Below are positions 52,695 through 61,225 of a DNA stretch of 64,000 nt, piece by piece (within the stretch, counting starts at the first letter, position 1; the number at the start of each line of letters is the position of its first letter). This DNA is from Rhodospirillales bacterium BBD 1991-14 (GTDB lineage Bacteria > Pseudomonadota > Alphaproteobacteria > Kiloniellales > Kiloniellaceae), in NCBI GenBank assembly GCA_001657395.1, contig LYSY01000008.1, positions 186,001-250,000 of the forward strand, in the 5' to 3' direction. The notes under the pieces were generated by a model. The model saw only the letters and a program-made list of their open reading frames with translations. It did not search any database and was not told the origin of the DNA. A program made the translations under genes and the position numbers.

Positions 52695-54185
52695 CTAGGG
52701 CTGGTAGACGGCCGTGTTGTTGGTCTCTTTGGCCTCTTTCACGGTGTTGTTCGGATCGAGCTGGACGTGGATCGAGTCAGCCTCCGCAACCGGGGTCTTG
52801 AAGGTCAGAGAGACCCAGGCGGAGCCGGCGGGCTTGAAGGCCGGAACAGTCGCTGTAACCATCTGCTTGTTCTTGCCACCCTGCTTGTAGGTCGCCCGGA
52901 GCTGGGTCGCCTTGGTCGGGATGAAGCTGTTGTTCAGCACCTGGACCAGCAACTCAAAAGGCTTGAACGACTTCTTCACCTTGACGAGCTCGAGATCGGG
53001 GAGCATCTGGCTCGTCGACAGGGAACCGGGCGCTGTGTTTGGCCGATCCGTCTGCGCCAAACCGCCGGGCCCGCCGGCTACGGCCGGATTTCTGGCCGGT
53101 CCGCAGTCCTGGGTGTACTCAAACGGAACAACGCCATGCTCCTGCATCGGCTCGTAGGCTTGGCTCGGGAACACGACTTCGAAACGATACGTGGTTTTTC
53201 CGGAGGGCTTGCTTGCGGAGGCCGCATAGCCGCCGATCTGACTCTGCGTCTTCTTCAGGGGAAACTGTAGGTTCTGAACGGCTGAGGTGCGAAAACTGCC
53301 GTCCGGCATCGGGGTCATCTTTCCCTTGAAGGGACCGACGTTGGCGATATGAACACCGCCAAGGGTCTCCAGGCCGCCGCCGTGCGAGGCATCGACGTTG
53401 AACACCTTGACGAGATAGCTGAAGGTCCCCGCGCTGGCACCAAAGAAGCTCAGCGATAACTGCGCATTGGCGGGGCAGGCGCCCTTGTGGTTGTTAGGCG
53501 AAACGGAGCCGAGCCAGCGGGTCACCTTTGGCTTCTTGCGGGTCGGGTTTGGCAGGGCATCGGGGTTGAGCACGGTGGTCGCCACGTGCGCCTTGCAGAC
53601 CACCTGGATTTTGCTGAAGGTCTTGAATGTACCATGAAAATCGAAATTTTCCGGACCATCACCGTCGTTCGTCTCTATCGTAAAAACTTCATCGATCGCG
53701 ATCAGCGTGTTCCGGTCCGTGCTGAAGATCTGGTCGTCGCTATACCCCGCCTTGCGCAGGGCGTTGGCATTCCTGTTACACTGGGCGATAACGAAGTCTT
53801 TCCAGGCAACTGTGGGGATCTTGAAACGAAGTGTTTCGACGATTTTGTCGGGCCGCTTGCCGATCGGAAACGTCTCTCCCTGGGCATAGCCTTTCATGTT
53901 GTGCCAGATAATGCTGCTGCCGTGCTGCTCGCCAAGCCTTAGCCAGACAGAGTAGTTCTTTATCCTGACCTTGGATCCCGAATAATGTTTGTAGTCGACG
54001 AAAGCATGGACCCTCGCGGTGAGGAAGGTCAGATCGCTATTGAGCTTTGTGTACTTGGAACCCTGCCCTTCAACCTCAATGAGTTTGGGGGCGTAATCCT
54101 CCAGTGTCGCCACGATGCTGGCTGATGCCGTAGAAGACAGCATCAAACCGGCCAGCGCGGCGGTCGCTGAGATTAAGCGTTTCAT
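52695..54185 (-). CDS. Secreted modular protein, N-M-CARDB architecture (paralogue b)
   Basis: This 496-residue protein has a signal peptide (MKRLISATAALAGLMLSSTA). The N module has PKLIEVEGQGSKYTKLNS, SVWLRLGEQHG, and Cys136 (IAQCNRNANALRKAG) with Cys197 (QVVCKAH). The M module has Cys237 (KGACPANAQLSLSFFGASAG), a GVHIANVGPFKGKM insert shared with the 54306 protein, and Cys361 (TQDCGPARNPAVAGGPGG). The CARDB-like module starts ~396 (LPDLELVKVKKSFKPFELLV) and ends EAKETNNTAVYQP. It combines an N-M part closest to the 54306 protein with a CARDB part closest to the 51044 protein. Confidence 0.77.
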   Translation of the reverse strand: MKRLISATAALAGLMLSSTASASIVATLEDYAPKLIEVEGQGSKYTKLNSDLTFLTARVHAFVDYKHYSGSKVRIKNYSVWLRLGEQHGSSIIWHNMKGYAQGETFPIGKRPDKIVETLRFKIPTVAWKDFVIAQCNRNANALRKAGYSDDQIFSTDRNTLIAIDEVFTIETNDGDGPENFDFHGTFKTFSKIQVVCKAHVATTVLNPDALPNPTRKKPKVTRWLGSVSPNNHKGACPANAQLSLSFFGASAGTFSYLVKVFNVDASHGGGLETLGGVHIANVGPFKGKMTPMPDGSFRTSAVQNLQFPLKKTQSQIGGYAASASKPSGKTTYRFEVVFPSQAYEPMQEHGVVPFEYTQDCGPARNPAVAGGPGGLAQTDRPNTAPGSLSTSQMLPDLELVKVKKSFKPFELLVQVLNNSFIPTKATQLRATYKQGGKNKQMVTATVPAFKPAGSAWVSLTFKTPVAEADSIHVQLDPNNTVKEAKETNNTAVYQP

Positions 54186-54244
54186 CTTTCATACTCCCCA
54201 CAGAGTAAGTTATGGCTTGCATCTGTGCCCCGCCACGGCAAGGA

Positions 54245-54298
54245 CCGGCCGTCCTGGTGAACAACGGACTTCGAACCGCCGGAGCGAAGGACGGCCGG
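54245..54298 (-). terminator. Inverted repeat after the 54306 gene
   Basis: CCGGCCGTCCT (54245-54255) and AGGACGGCCGG (54288-54298) are exact inverted arms around 32 bases, just beyond the stop of the minus-strand 54306 gene. There is no T run, so it may act as an RNA 3' end stabiliser or a weak terminator. Confidence 0.5.
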
Positions 54299-54305
54299 CG
54301 GAGCG

Positions 54306-55802
54306 TCAGGGCTGATAGACGGCCGTGTTGTTGGTCTCTTTGGCCTCTTTGACCTTGTTGGCGGGATCGAGGCGGATTTCTATGGCCTTCGACTGCTTCA
54401 CCGCATCCTTGAAAGTGACGGTCACCCAGGCCGCGGCGCCGGATTTCAGGGCGGGAACCGCCGCGCTGACCGTGTAGAGACCACCGGCCTGCTTCTTGTA
54501 AGTGCCAGACAGGGTTGTGGCCTTGGCCGCGAAGGTGCCGTCGTTCCTCACCCGCACGCGCAGCTTCTTCGCTGCGGCTTTCACCGACGTCATCTTTTCG
54601 ACCCGAAGATCGGGAAACACCGTTGGCACGACATGCACCTGTGCGGGCTTCGACGTCTGCGGCTTGGGCTTTCCATCGGGGTTGAGGCCGGACTGTCCGA
54701 TGGTCATACCGCCGGGACCACCGCCGATTGCAGGGTTCCTGACCGCGCCGCAATCGAGCACGAAGGACTTGGACTTCGATTTCACTTTCTTCGGGCCCAG
54801 GAGTTCGGCCTGAAAGTTGTAGGTCGTCTTCTCCAAAGGCGACACAGGTTTCGCGGTCAGCCCGCCGACCTGGGTCTTCTTGAAAGGCATGTCCAGATGA
54901 TGCGAAGTGGTCGTACGGAAGCTGCCATTGCTCTTCTTGGCGGTCTTGCCCTGAAACGGGCCGACGTTGGCAATGTGAATCTCATCGCCGAATACAACCG
55001 CACCAGGGATCGCCGCATCCTGCTTTTTGAACACTCGTATCAGATACTTGAAATCGCCGGCGCTCTCCCCCTCGAAGTTCACAACCAGGTTGACCTTGGC
55101 CGGGCAGGCGCCCTTGTGGGTATTCGGGAACACATCCAGCTTGGCCTTGGTGACCACCGGCCCCGGCTTCGGAAGGGCATCGGCATTGACCTGCATGACT
55201 GCAGCCTGGGCCCTGCAGATCACCTTGATCTCGCCGATGGCGGCATCGGCGGGGTCGTATTCGTTGGGTCCGGAAACCCCGGAGAACTCCACCTTGATGA
55301 CCGCGCGGACGCGGATCGCGGTAATGCGGTCTTTGCTGAAGATCTGCTCATCGCTTTGGCCGGACTTGCGCAGATCTGCGACCAGATCGTTGCACTGCGC
55401 CACCACAAAGGCCTGCCAGGCCACTGCGGGAACGCTCAGGTGGTTTGTCCACTTGAACAGCTTTGGGCGTTCCTTAACCGGAAAGGTCCGCTTGGCGGCA
55501 TGGTGGGGCATGGCGTGTTCGAACCCCGGCATCGACCCCTTGGTGCTGCCCAGTTCCAGCCAGACCGCATAACTCTTCATGCGGCCGCTGACGCCGGCGT
55601 TCACCTTCGCCCAGGTCTTTGCGGAGATGGCGGAAAGCGGATTCACGCTGCCGTACTGGAAACCTGTGCCCGTCACCTCGATCGACTTGGTATGCAGCTC
55701 TTGCAAAGTCACATATTGCGAATCGGCGAGGGCCGGGGCGGCGGACAGCAATACAGAGGCAAGCGCACCCACAACCGCGCCTGCAGTAGAAAGACGACCC
55801 AT
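54306..55802 (-). CDS. Secreted modular protein, N-M-CARDB architecture (paralogue c)
   Basis: This 498-residue protein has a signal peptide (VVGALASVLLSAAPALA). The N module has KSIEVTGTGFQYGSVN, AVWLELGSTKG, and Cys137 (VAQCNDLVADLRKSGQSDEQ) with Cys196 (KVICRAQ). The M module has Cys233 (KGACPAKVNLVVNFEGESAG), EIHIANVGPFQGK, and Cys351 (FVLDCGAVRNPAIGGGPGG). The CARDB-like module begins ~396 (VFPDLRVEKMTSVKAAAKKL) and ends LDPANKVKEAKETNNTAVYQ. All four cysteines match the paralogues. It is the most upstream member of the minus-strand series 48047-55802. Confidence 0.77.
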   Translation of the reverse strand: MGRLSTAGAVVGALASVLLSAAPALADSQYVTLQELHTKSIEVTGTGFQYGSVNPLSAISAKTWAKVNAGVSGRMKSYAVWLELGSTKGSMPGFEHAMPHHAAKRTFPVKERPKLFKWTNHLSVPAVAWQAFVVAQCNDLVADLRKSGQSDEQIFSKDRITAIRVRAVIKVEFSGVSGPNEYDPADAAIGEIKVICRAQAAVMQVNADALPKPGPVVTKAKLDVFPNTHKGACPAKVNLVVNFEGESAGDFKYLIRVFKKQDAAIPGAVVFGDEIHIANVGPFQGKTAKKSNGSFRTTTSHHLDMPFKKTQVGGLTAKPVSPLEKTTYNFQAELLGPKKVKSKSKSFVLDCGAVRNPAIGGGPGGMTIGQSGLNPDGKPKPQTSKPAQVHVVPTVFPDLRVEKMTSVKAAAKKLRVRVRNDGTFAAKATTLSGTYKKQAGGLYTVSAAVPALKSGAAAWVTVTFKDAVKQSKAIEIRLDPANKVKEAKETNNTAVYQP

Positions 55803-55915
55803 CGCTTCAATGCTCCCCTTGGTCTAGGTTGCATTGGATGTGTCGGGCGAAAAGCCGAGACGGTTCGCGCCCCGAAAGGGCGGTCACATCTTCTTTTGGG
55901 GAGAGGTCGAGAGCG

Positions 55916-56185
55916 CTACTCTCTTGGAGGAGCCGCGGCTTCGCTCGGGCCGGCCTCACGTACCGTGGCCAGGCAGCGCGCCATGAGATCCAGGTAGTAG
56001 TCGCGGTCCTGGGTGGCGGTTTCCTTTTCCGCCTGGGCGATGCGCTCGAAGAGATAGGCCGCCAGGGCCTGGTCGCTGGCGGGATAGACTCCGGAGCCGG
56101 TGAGATCCTGGACGAGGCCGACCGCCGTTTCCGCCGCGCGCGCGCCGACCCGCCCGATACCGCCTCCAAGCCCGCCGATGGCCAT
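55916..56185 (-). CDS. Small hypothetical protein
   Basis: This 89-residue protein has a glycine-rich start (MAIGGLGGGIGRVGARAAET) followed by helical segments (LAAYLFERIAQAEKETATQD, YYLDLMARCLATVREAG). The ATG has AAGGAAGGA upstream. There is no signal peptide and no known domain; it is probably soluble and helical. It follows the M32 carboxypeptidase gene on the same strand, 93 bp away. Confidence 0.55.
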   Translation of the reverse strand: MAIGGLGGGIGRVGARAAETAVGLVQDLTGSGVYPASDQALAAYLFERIAQAEKETATQDRDYYLDLMARCLATVREAGPSEAAAPPRE

Positions 56186-56278
56186 GCCTGTCCTTCCTTC
56201 CTGCCTTTAGTCGCCGCCCCTTCATGTAGAGGCCTGACCGCAGCGGTTCAACCGATACAGGGCCCCCGCTGCAAGCGA

Positions 56279-57769
56279 TCAAGCGAGGTAGCGCGCCTTC
56301 AGGTGCGCCTTGAAGACCTCGGGGTTGAGGGGCGCGCTGGTGGCCTGTTCCAGAATGGCCTCGCCGCTGGCCGAGGAGGCCTGGCCGTGCACATGCGCCT
56401 TCAGCCAGTCCATCAGGGGCGAGAAGTCCCCGCGGCCCAGCGCCTCCGGGATCTCCGGCCGGGCCTGCCTGGCGGCGGCGAAGAGCTGGGCCGCCGTCAT
56501 CGCCCCCAGGGTATAGGTCGGGAAGTAGCCCCAGGCGCCGTCGTACCAGTGGATGTCCTGCAGGCAGCCCAGGCGGTCGTCCGGCGGCGTGATGCCGAGC
56601 AGCTCCTGCATGCCGCGGTTCCATTCCCCGGGCAGCGCCTCCAGCTCCATCTCGCCGGCGATCAGCGCCTTCTCCAGGCGGTAGCGCAGGATGACATGGG
56701 CCGGATAGGTTACCTCGTCGGCGTCCACCCGGATGAAGCCGGGCTCCACTTTGTTGTAGTGGCGCAGCAGGTTCTCCGCCTCCCAGGCCGCACCCTCGCC
56801 GCCGAAGGTCTCCCGCGCGATGGGCGCGAGAAAGGCGACGAACTCGGCCGAGCGGCAGGCCTGCATCTCGACCATCAGCGACTGGCTCTCGTGCATCGCC
56901 ATGCCGCGGGCCTCGCCCACCGGCTGCAGGCGCCAGTCGCGGGGCAGGCCGCGCTCGTACATCGCGTGGCCGGTCTCATGCAGCACGCCCATCAGCGCGG
57001 TCATGAAGTCGTCCTCGTCGTAGCGCGTGGTGATGCGCACGTCGTCCGGAACGCCGCCGCAGAAGGGGTGCAGCGAAACGTCGAGGCGCCCGTGGTCGAA
57101 GTCGAAGCCGACGGCGGCCATCATCCTGCGGCCCAGCGCCTCCTGCTGCTCGCGCGGGAAGGGCCCGGGCAGCGGCACCGGCGCGGGCTTCGCCGCCTGC
57201 TGCGCCATCGCCTGTTCCAGAAAGCCGGGCAGGAAGTCGGCCAGATCGGCAAAGACCGTATCGATGTGCGCCGAGGCGCCGCCCGGTTCGTACTGGTCCA
57301 GCAGCGCGTCGTAGAGGGAGCAGTCCAGGCGATCGGCCTTGGCGGCGGCCTCCTGGCGCGTCAGGTTCAGAACCTCTTTCATTGCCGGCAGGACGGCGGC
57401 AAAGTCGGCTTTCGGCCGTGCCTCCCGCCAGATCATCTCGCAGCGTTTGCAGGCCTTGGACAGCGCCTCGACGAGATCGCTGTCCACCGCCGTGGCATGC
57501 AGCCAGCGCCGGCGCATCTCCGCCAGGTTCGCCTGGACCCAAGGCGACAGTTCTTTCGTCTCGGCGGAGGCCTGATCGAAAAGTTCGTCGAGCGAGGCGT
57601 CGGTCAGGATCTCGTGGCAGACCACGTCCAGCGTCGCCAGCTGCTCGGTGCGCGCCTCCGCCCCGCCCGCAGGCATGACCGTCGACATGTCCCAGGACAG
57701 CAGCCCCGCCGCCTCCTGCAGGGCATGCAGGCGTTTGAACTTTCTGGAAAGCTGGTCGTAAGCGGTCAT
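56279..57769 (-). CDS. M32 carboxypeptidase (Taq type)
   Basis: This 496-residue metallocarboxypeptidase has the zinc motif HETGHAMYERG (His264, Glu265, His268), followed downstream by the third-ligand helix MAMHESQSLMVEMQA. HPFCGGVPDDVRITTRYDE upstream and the C-terminal DIHWYDGAWGYFPTYTLGAM are family markers. Cytosolic, no signal peptide. It trims C-terminal residues from peptides. Length is normal for the family. Confidence 0.96.
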   Translation of the reverse strand: MTAYDQLSRKFKRLHALQEAAGLLSWDMSTVMPAGGAEARTEQLATLDVVCHEILTDASLDELFDQASAETKELSPWVQANLAEMRRRWLHATAVDSDLVEALSKACKRCEMIWREARPKADFAAVLPAMKEVLNLTRQEAAAKADRLDCSLYDALLDQYEPGGASAHIDTVFADLADFLPGFLEQAMAQQAAKPAPVPLPGPFPREQQEALGRRMMAAVGFDFDHGRLDVSLHPFCGGVPDDVRITTRYDEDDFMTALMGVLHETGHAMYERGLPRDWRLQPVGEARGMAMHESQSLMVEMQACRSAEFVAFLAPIARETFGGEGAAWEAENLLRHYNKVEPGFIRVDADEVTYPAHVILRYRLEKALIAGEMELEALPGEWNRGMQELLGITPPDDRLGCLQDIHWYDGAWGYFPTYTLGAMTAAQLFAAARQARPEIPEALGRGDFSPLMDWLKAHVHGQASSASGEAILEQATSAPLNPEVFKAHLKARYLA

Positions 57770-57789
57770 GGAAGGAACTCCGAATTCAT

Positions 57790-57840
57790 TCTACTCTGGA
57801 TTTCAGCCTACTCTGAACTTCGGCCTACCCTGGATTTCGG
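57790..57840. repeat. 17-bp tandem repeat between M32 and the STM3941-like gene
   Basis: Three units, TCTACTCTGGATTTCAG, CCTACTCTGAACTTCGG and CCTACCCTGGATTTCGG, lie head to tail about 20-70 bp upstream of the carboxypeptidase start. Confidence 0.75.
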
Positions 57841-57926
57841 CACAGCCGGAAAGCGGGGCGCCGGGTAGTGGTTGCGCAGACAAGGCCATCACGCTGTCAT
57901 GCGTTATCAATATGGGAAAGTGATCG

Positions 57927-58502
57927 ATGGAGTCATCCCCGGAGTCAGCCGCAGCCGGCGATCAGCCCGAGCAGGCGCCAGGGGCAACGACGTACGGATT
58001 GGACCGCCCCACTGTCTTCCTCATTCTGACCCTCAACGTCGGCTTCGTGGCCCTTGGCCTTTACCTGGTCTTCCTGAATCGGAATGCGGACCTCCACGAG
58101 CAGCTCATCGGACTCTTCTGCGCCGGATTCTTCGGGCTTACCCTCGTGACCTGGGTGGCCGATCTTTTCATACGCGGACCGATCCTGGTGATTGATGCAG
58201 GTGGCCTATGGGACAAGCGGATGTCCCGCCAACCCATTCCCTGGACGCAAATCCGCGACGCCTATATCCGCAAAGTGAAGTACACCCGGTTCATCAACCT
58301 CGACCTGGTCGACCCGAAACCCTACCTGCCATCTCCACTCTCCTTCCGCGGACTTCTCGCACGGCTGAATCCCATGATGGGATACTCGGCGATGACGGTC
58401 GCGACCCTGCCTTTAGCCGGCAGCGCCCAGGAAATCCTTTCGACCATCGAACGCTACCGCGGTCAGGCCGTCTCGTCCGGTCCTTCTTCTTCGCGGCGGT
58501 AG
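57927..58502 (+). CDS. STM3941-like membrane protein
   Basis: This 191-residue protein has two membrane segments (VFLILTLNVGFVALGLYLVF and LIGLFCAGFFGLTLVTWVAD). A soluble PH-like region follows (GPILVIDAGGLWDKRMSRQP, IPWTQIRDAYIRKVKYTRFI, LPLAGSAQEILSTIERY). The pattern of an acidic tail-less protein with W-I strands resembles the STM3941 family of unknown function. Its last 40 bp overlap the convergent surf1 gene. Confidence 0.7.
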   Translation: MESSPESAAAGDQPEQAPGATTYGLDRPTVFLILTLNVGFVALGLYLVFLNRNADLHEQLIGLFCAGFFGLTLVTWVADLFIRGPILVIDAGGLWDKRMSRQPIPWTQIRDAYIRKVKYTRFINLDLVDPKPYLPSPLSFRGLLARLNPMMGYSAMTVATLPLAGSAQEILSTIERYRGQAVSSGPSSSRR

Positions 58503-59251
58503 TGGAAGAGGAAATAGATCACCAGCAGGATGACCGCGAAGGAGTACCAGGTGAGGGCGTATTCCAGGTGGTCGTTCTTCAGGGCGATGCGGGTCTGGCC
58601 GCCGATCGGCAAGCCACCCGGAAGCTCCGCGGCCACGGCATCGGCATAGACCTCGGTGATGATCCCTTGGCTGACGCCCTCCCCCATGACCGGAAGATCG
58701 AGCCAGAAGTAGAAGCGCTCCTCCGGCTTGTTGGGCGGCTTGGCGAAGCTGACGCCCTTCCAGCCGTCGGTGCGCAGCAGGGCCTCGATCTCCAGCGGCC
58801 CGGCGATCTGTCCCTCCGCACGGGTCGCCGGATCGCGTCTCTCCTGCGGCACCCAGCCGCGGTTCACCAGCAGCGTGCGGCCGTCGTCGAGCTGAAAGGG
58901 GGTGACGATGTTCAGGCCCACGCGGCCGTTCTCGGTGCGGGCGCCCAGGTAGAATTCCTGGTCGTGCAGGAAGCTGCCGCTCAAGCCCACGCGGGTGAAC
59001 TCAACGGCGGCGGGGTCGGGAAAGCTTCCCGGCAGGGCGATCGCCGGCCCCTGGGAGCGTTCGACCCGCTTGGCAATCTCGCCTTCCTTCCAATGCAGGC
59101 GCTGAACCTGCCAGGTGCCGAGGGCGATGAGGATGGCAAGGGCCGGCACGGCACAGACCGTCGCCCAGAAGGTCGGGCGGAAGCGGCGGCGCCCGCCCTG
59201 GCGCGCATCCCCCGGCCTTTGATCCCCGTGCCTCTCGGGCGAGTCAGTCAT
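58463..59251 (-). CDS. surf1: SURF1 cytochrome oxidase assembly protein
   Basis: This 262-residue protein has membrane segments near both ends (FWATVCAVPALAILIALGTW and ALTWYSFAVILLVIYFLFHY). The SURF1 motifs are GTWQVQRLHWKEG, LVNRGWVPQERRDP and NDHLEYALTWYSFA. It supports haem a insertion into subunit I. It overlaps the preceding DUF983 gene by 8 bp and ends the oxidase operon. Confidence 0.94.
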   Translation of the reverse strand: MTDSPERHGDQRPGDARQGGRRRFRPTFWATVCAVPALAILIALGTWQVQRLHWKEGEIAKRVERSQGPAIALPGSFPDPAAVEFTRVGLSGSFLHDQEFYLGARTENGRVGLNIVTPFQLDDGRTLLVNRGWVPQERRDPATRAEGQIAGPLEIEALLRTDGWKGVSFAKPPNKPEERFYFWLDLPVMGEGVSQGIITEVYADAVAAELPGGLPIGGQTRIALKNDHLEYALTWYSFAVILLVIYFLFHYRREEEGPDETA

Positions 59252-59657
59252 AATCCACGGTTCCCGTATCGCTGGCCTTGTTGCGGAACTGCAGGGCGAT
59301 CATGACCGCCTTCATCGGCCGCAACAAGCCGAGCGCGCCGCCCAGGATGACCGGTACCCAGATCACCATGTGCAGCCAGATGGGCGGTTCGTAGGTGAAC
59401 TCGACCCAGAACACCAGCGGTACGACGACAGCACCGAGAATGAAAATGATGAAGACCGCCGGCCCGTCGCCGCTGTCCTGCTTGCTGAGATCCAGCCCGC
59501 AGACCGTACAACGCGGCGCCACCGTGAGGAAGCCGGCAAAGAGACGGCCTTGGCCGCACCGCGGGCAGCGGCTCGCCAACCCGGTTCGGAAAGGCGAGAG
59601 CGGCGGATAGCTTTTGGGTGTTTTCTGCGGTCCCGCGGGCTCGCGGGGCGCCGTCAT
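59244..59657 (-). CDS. DUF983 membrane protein with zinc ribbon
   Basis: This 137-residue protein has an N-terminal zinc ribbon (RCPRCGQGRLFAGF and PRCTVCGLDL) and two membrane segments (AVFIIFILGAVVVPLVFWVE and MVIWVPVILGGALGLL). It is the DUF983 family found next to oxidase genes in alphaproteobacteria. Role unknown, presumably in oxidase maturation. It lies between ctaE and surf1. Confidence 0.92.
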   Translation of the reverse strand: MTAPREPAGPQKTPKSYPPLSPFRTGLASRCPRCGQGRLFAGFLTVAPRCTVCGLDLSKQDSGDGPAVFIIFILGAVVVPLVFWVEFTYEPPIWLHMVIWVPVILGGALGLLRPMKAVMIALQFRNKASDTGTVDYD

Positions 59658-59715
59658 GACGGCGCCCCCACGGCCTGCATGGAAGGTGGCGTCGGCCCCC
59701 GGCCGTCGCAGGCGG

Positions 59716-60534
59716 TCAGCCGCCCCACCAATAGACGCAGACGAAGAGGAACAGCCATACCACGTCGACGAAATGCCAGTACCAGGCCGCCGCCTCGAAG
59801 CCGAAGTGGTGGTCCGGCTTGAAGTGACCGAGGTAGGCGCGGAACCAGCAGACGATCAGGAAGATGGTGCCGACCAGCACGTGGAAGCCGTGGAAACCGG
59901 TCGCCATGTAAAAGGTCGAGGAATAGATCCCGTCGGTGAAGCCGAAGGCCGCGTGGCCGTACTCGTAGATCTGCACGGCGGTGAAGAGGGCGCCCAGGAA
60001 GATGGTGACCCCCAGGCCCTGCAGCAAGCCCTGCCGGTCGCCGTGCAGCAGCGCGTGGTGCGCCCAGGTCACCGTGCAGCCGGACAGCAGCAGGATCATG
60101 GTGTTGAGGAACGGCAGGTGGAAGGCCGGGAAGACCTCGACCCCGACCGGCGGCCAGACGCCGCCGGTGTGCTCGACCCGCTCGAACTGCTGGGCCTCGC
60201 CGGCGAAGAGGCTGGCATCGAAGAAGGCCCAGAAGAAGGCGGCGAAGAACATCACCTCCGAGGCGATGAACAGCACCATGCCGTAGCGCAGGCCAAGCTG
60301 GACCACCTTGTTATGGTGGCCCTGATGGGTGGCCTCATTGATCACCTCGCGCCACCAGAAGACCATGGTCGCCGCGACCAGCACAACGCCGAGCGGCAGC
60401 AGCCAGGGGGTGACGTCGTGCATGAACAGCACCATGCCCGTCGCCAGCACGCCGCCGGCAATCGCCCCGAAGAACGGCCAGGGGCTGGGATCCACCAGAT
60501 GATAGGGATGGTTCTGTTCGTGGCCTGCACTCAT
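59716..60534 (-). CDS. ctaE: Cytochrome c oxidase subunit III
   Basis: This 272-residue protein has seven membrane helices. It begins HPYHLVDPSPWPFFGAIAGG and contains GMVLFIASEVMFFAAFFWAF with the conserved Glu, and ends FEAAAWYWHFVDVVWLFLF. These are all subunit III hallmarks. Normal length. Confidence 0.97.
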   Translation of the reverse strand: MSAGHEQNHPYHLVDPSPWPFFGAIAGGVLATGMVLFMHDVTPWLLPLGVVLVAATMVFWWREVINEATHQGHHNKVVQLGLRYGMVLFIASEVMFFAAFFWAFFDASLFAGEAQQFERVEHTGGVWPPVGVEVFPAFHLPFLNTMILLLSGCTVTWAHHALLHGDRQGLLQGLGVTIFLGALFTAVQIYEYGHAAFGFTDGIYSSTFYMATGFHGFHVLVGTIFLIVCWFRAYLGHFKPDHHFGFEAAAWYWHFVDVVWLFLFVCVYWWGG

Positions 60535-60583
60535 GATCTTCCCCGCTTGATTACTTTCGGCAGCTGTTCTGACTGCGCCGCCG

Positions 60584-61225
60584 TCAATTCACTGAGGTCT
60601 CCGGCACCCCCGTTCCCAGATCGGGCGCCGGCTCTGCCTGTGACAGGTCGGCGACCGGCTGCTCGACTACCGCATCGAGGTCGGGGAAGAAGGTGTAGGA
60701 GAGGGTAATGGTTTTCACGTCATCCAGATTGCGGTCTTCCTCGATCGCCGGATCGACGAAGAAGCTGACCGCCATGTCCATGGACTCGCCGGACGCAAGC
60801 TGCTGCTCGGTAAAGCAGAAGCAGGCGACCTTGTTGAAGTACTGCCCGGCCTTCAGCGGCGTGACGTTGAAAGTCGCGGTGCCGGCATTTCTCTGCACCG
60901 CCTGGTTGGTGGCGCGGTAGAAGGCGAGGCCCGCCTCGCCGACACGCACCTGCATCTCACGCTCGATGGGCTGGAAGGCCCAGGGCAGGTCGGGGCTGAT
61001 ATCGGCGTTGAAGCGCACGGTGATCATGCGCTCGCCAACCTGCTCCGGCATGCTTTCGGCAACCTGCGTGGTGCCGCCGAAGCCGGTGACCCGGCAGAAC
61101 AGCTCGTAGAGCGGAACCGAGGCATAGGACAGGCCGATCATCGCGACCACGACGCTCACGCAGATAAAGGCAACGCGTCCGTTGCTGCGCGCCTGCCGCT
61201 CTTCGCCAGTCGATCTGTCGGTCAT
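60584..61225 (-). CDS. ctaG: Cytochrome c oxidase assembly protein CtaG/Cox11
   Basis: This 213-residue copper chaperone has one N-terminal membrane helix (VAFICVSVVVAMIGLSYASV), then YELFCRVTGFGGTTQ and the copper-binding FNKVACFCFTEQQL. It delivers CuB to subunit I. ATG at 61225 overlaps the preceding small gene by 4 bp (ATGA). The longer open frame upstream is not homologous. Confidence 0.96.
   Translation of the reverse strand: MTDRSTGEERQARSNGRVAFICVSVVVAMIGLSYASVPLYELFCRVTGFGGTTQVAESMPEQVGERMITVRFNADISPDLPWAFQPIEREMQVRVGEAGLAFYRATNQAVQRNAGTATFNVTPLKAGQYFNKVACFCFTEQQLASGESMDMAVSFFVDPAIEEDRNLDDVKTITLSYTFFPDLDAVVEQPVADLSQAEPAPDLGTGVPETSVN

Noticed and set aside
54076-54753. 225-residue minus-strand frame between two modular genes
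   Set aside because: It overlaps the 54306 gene in another frame and the spacer, and is Arg/Gly-rich without a motif.
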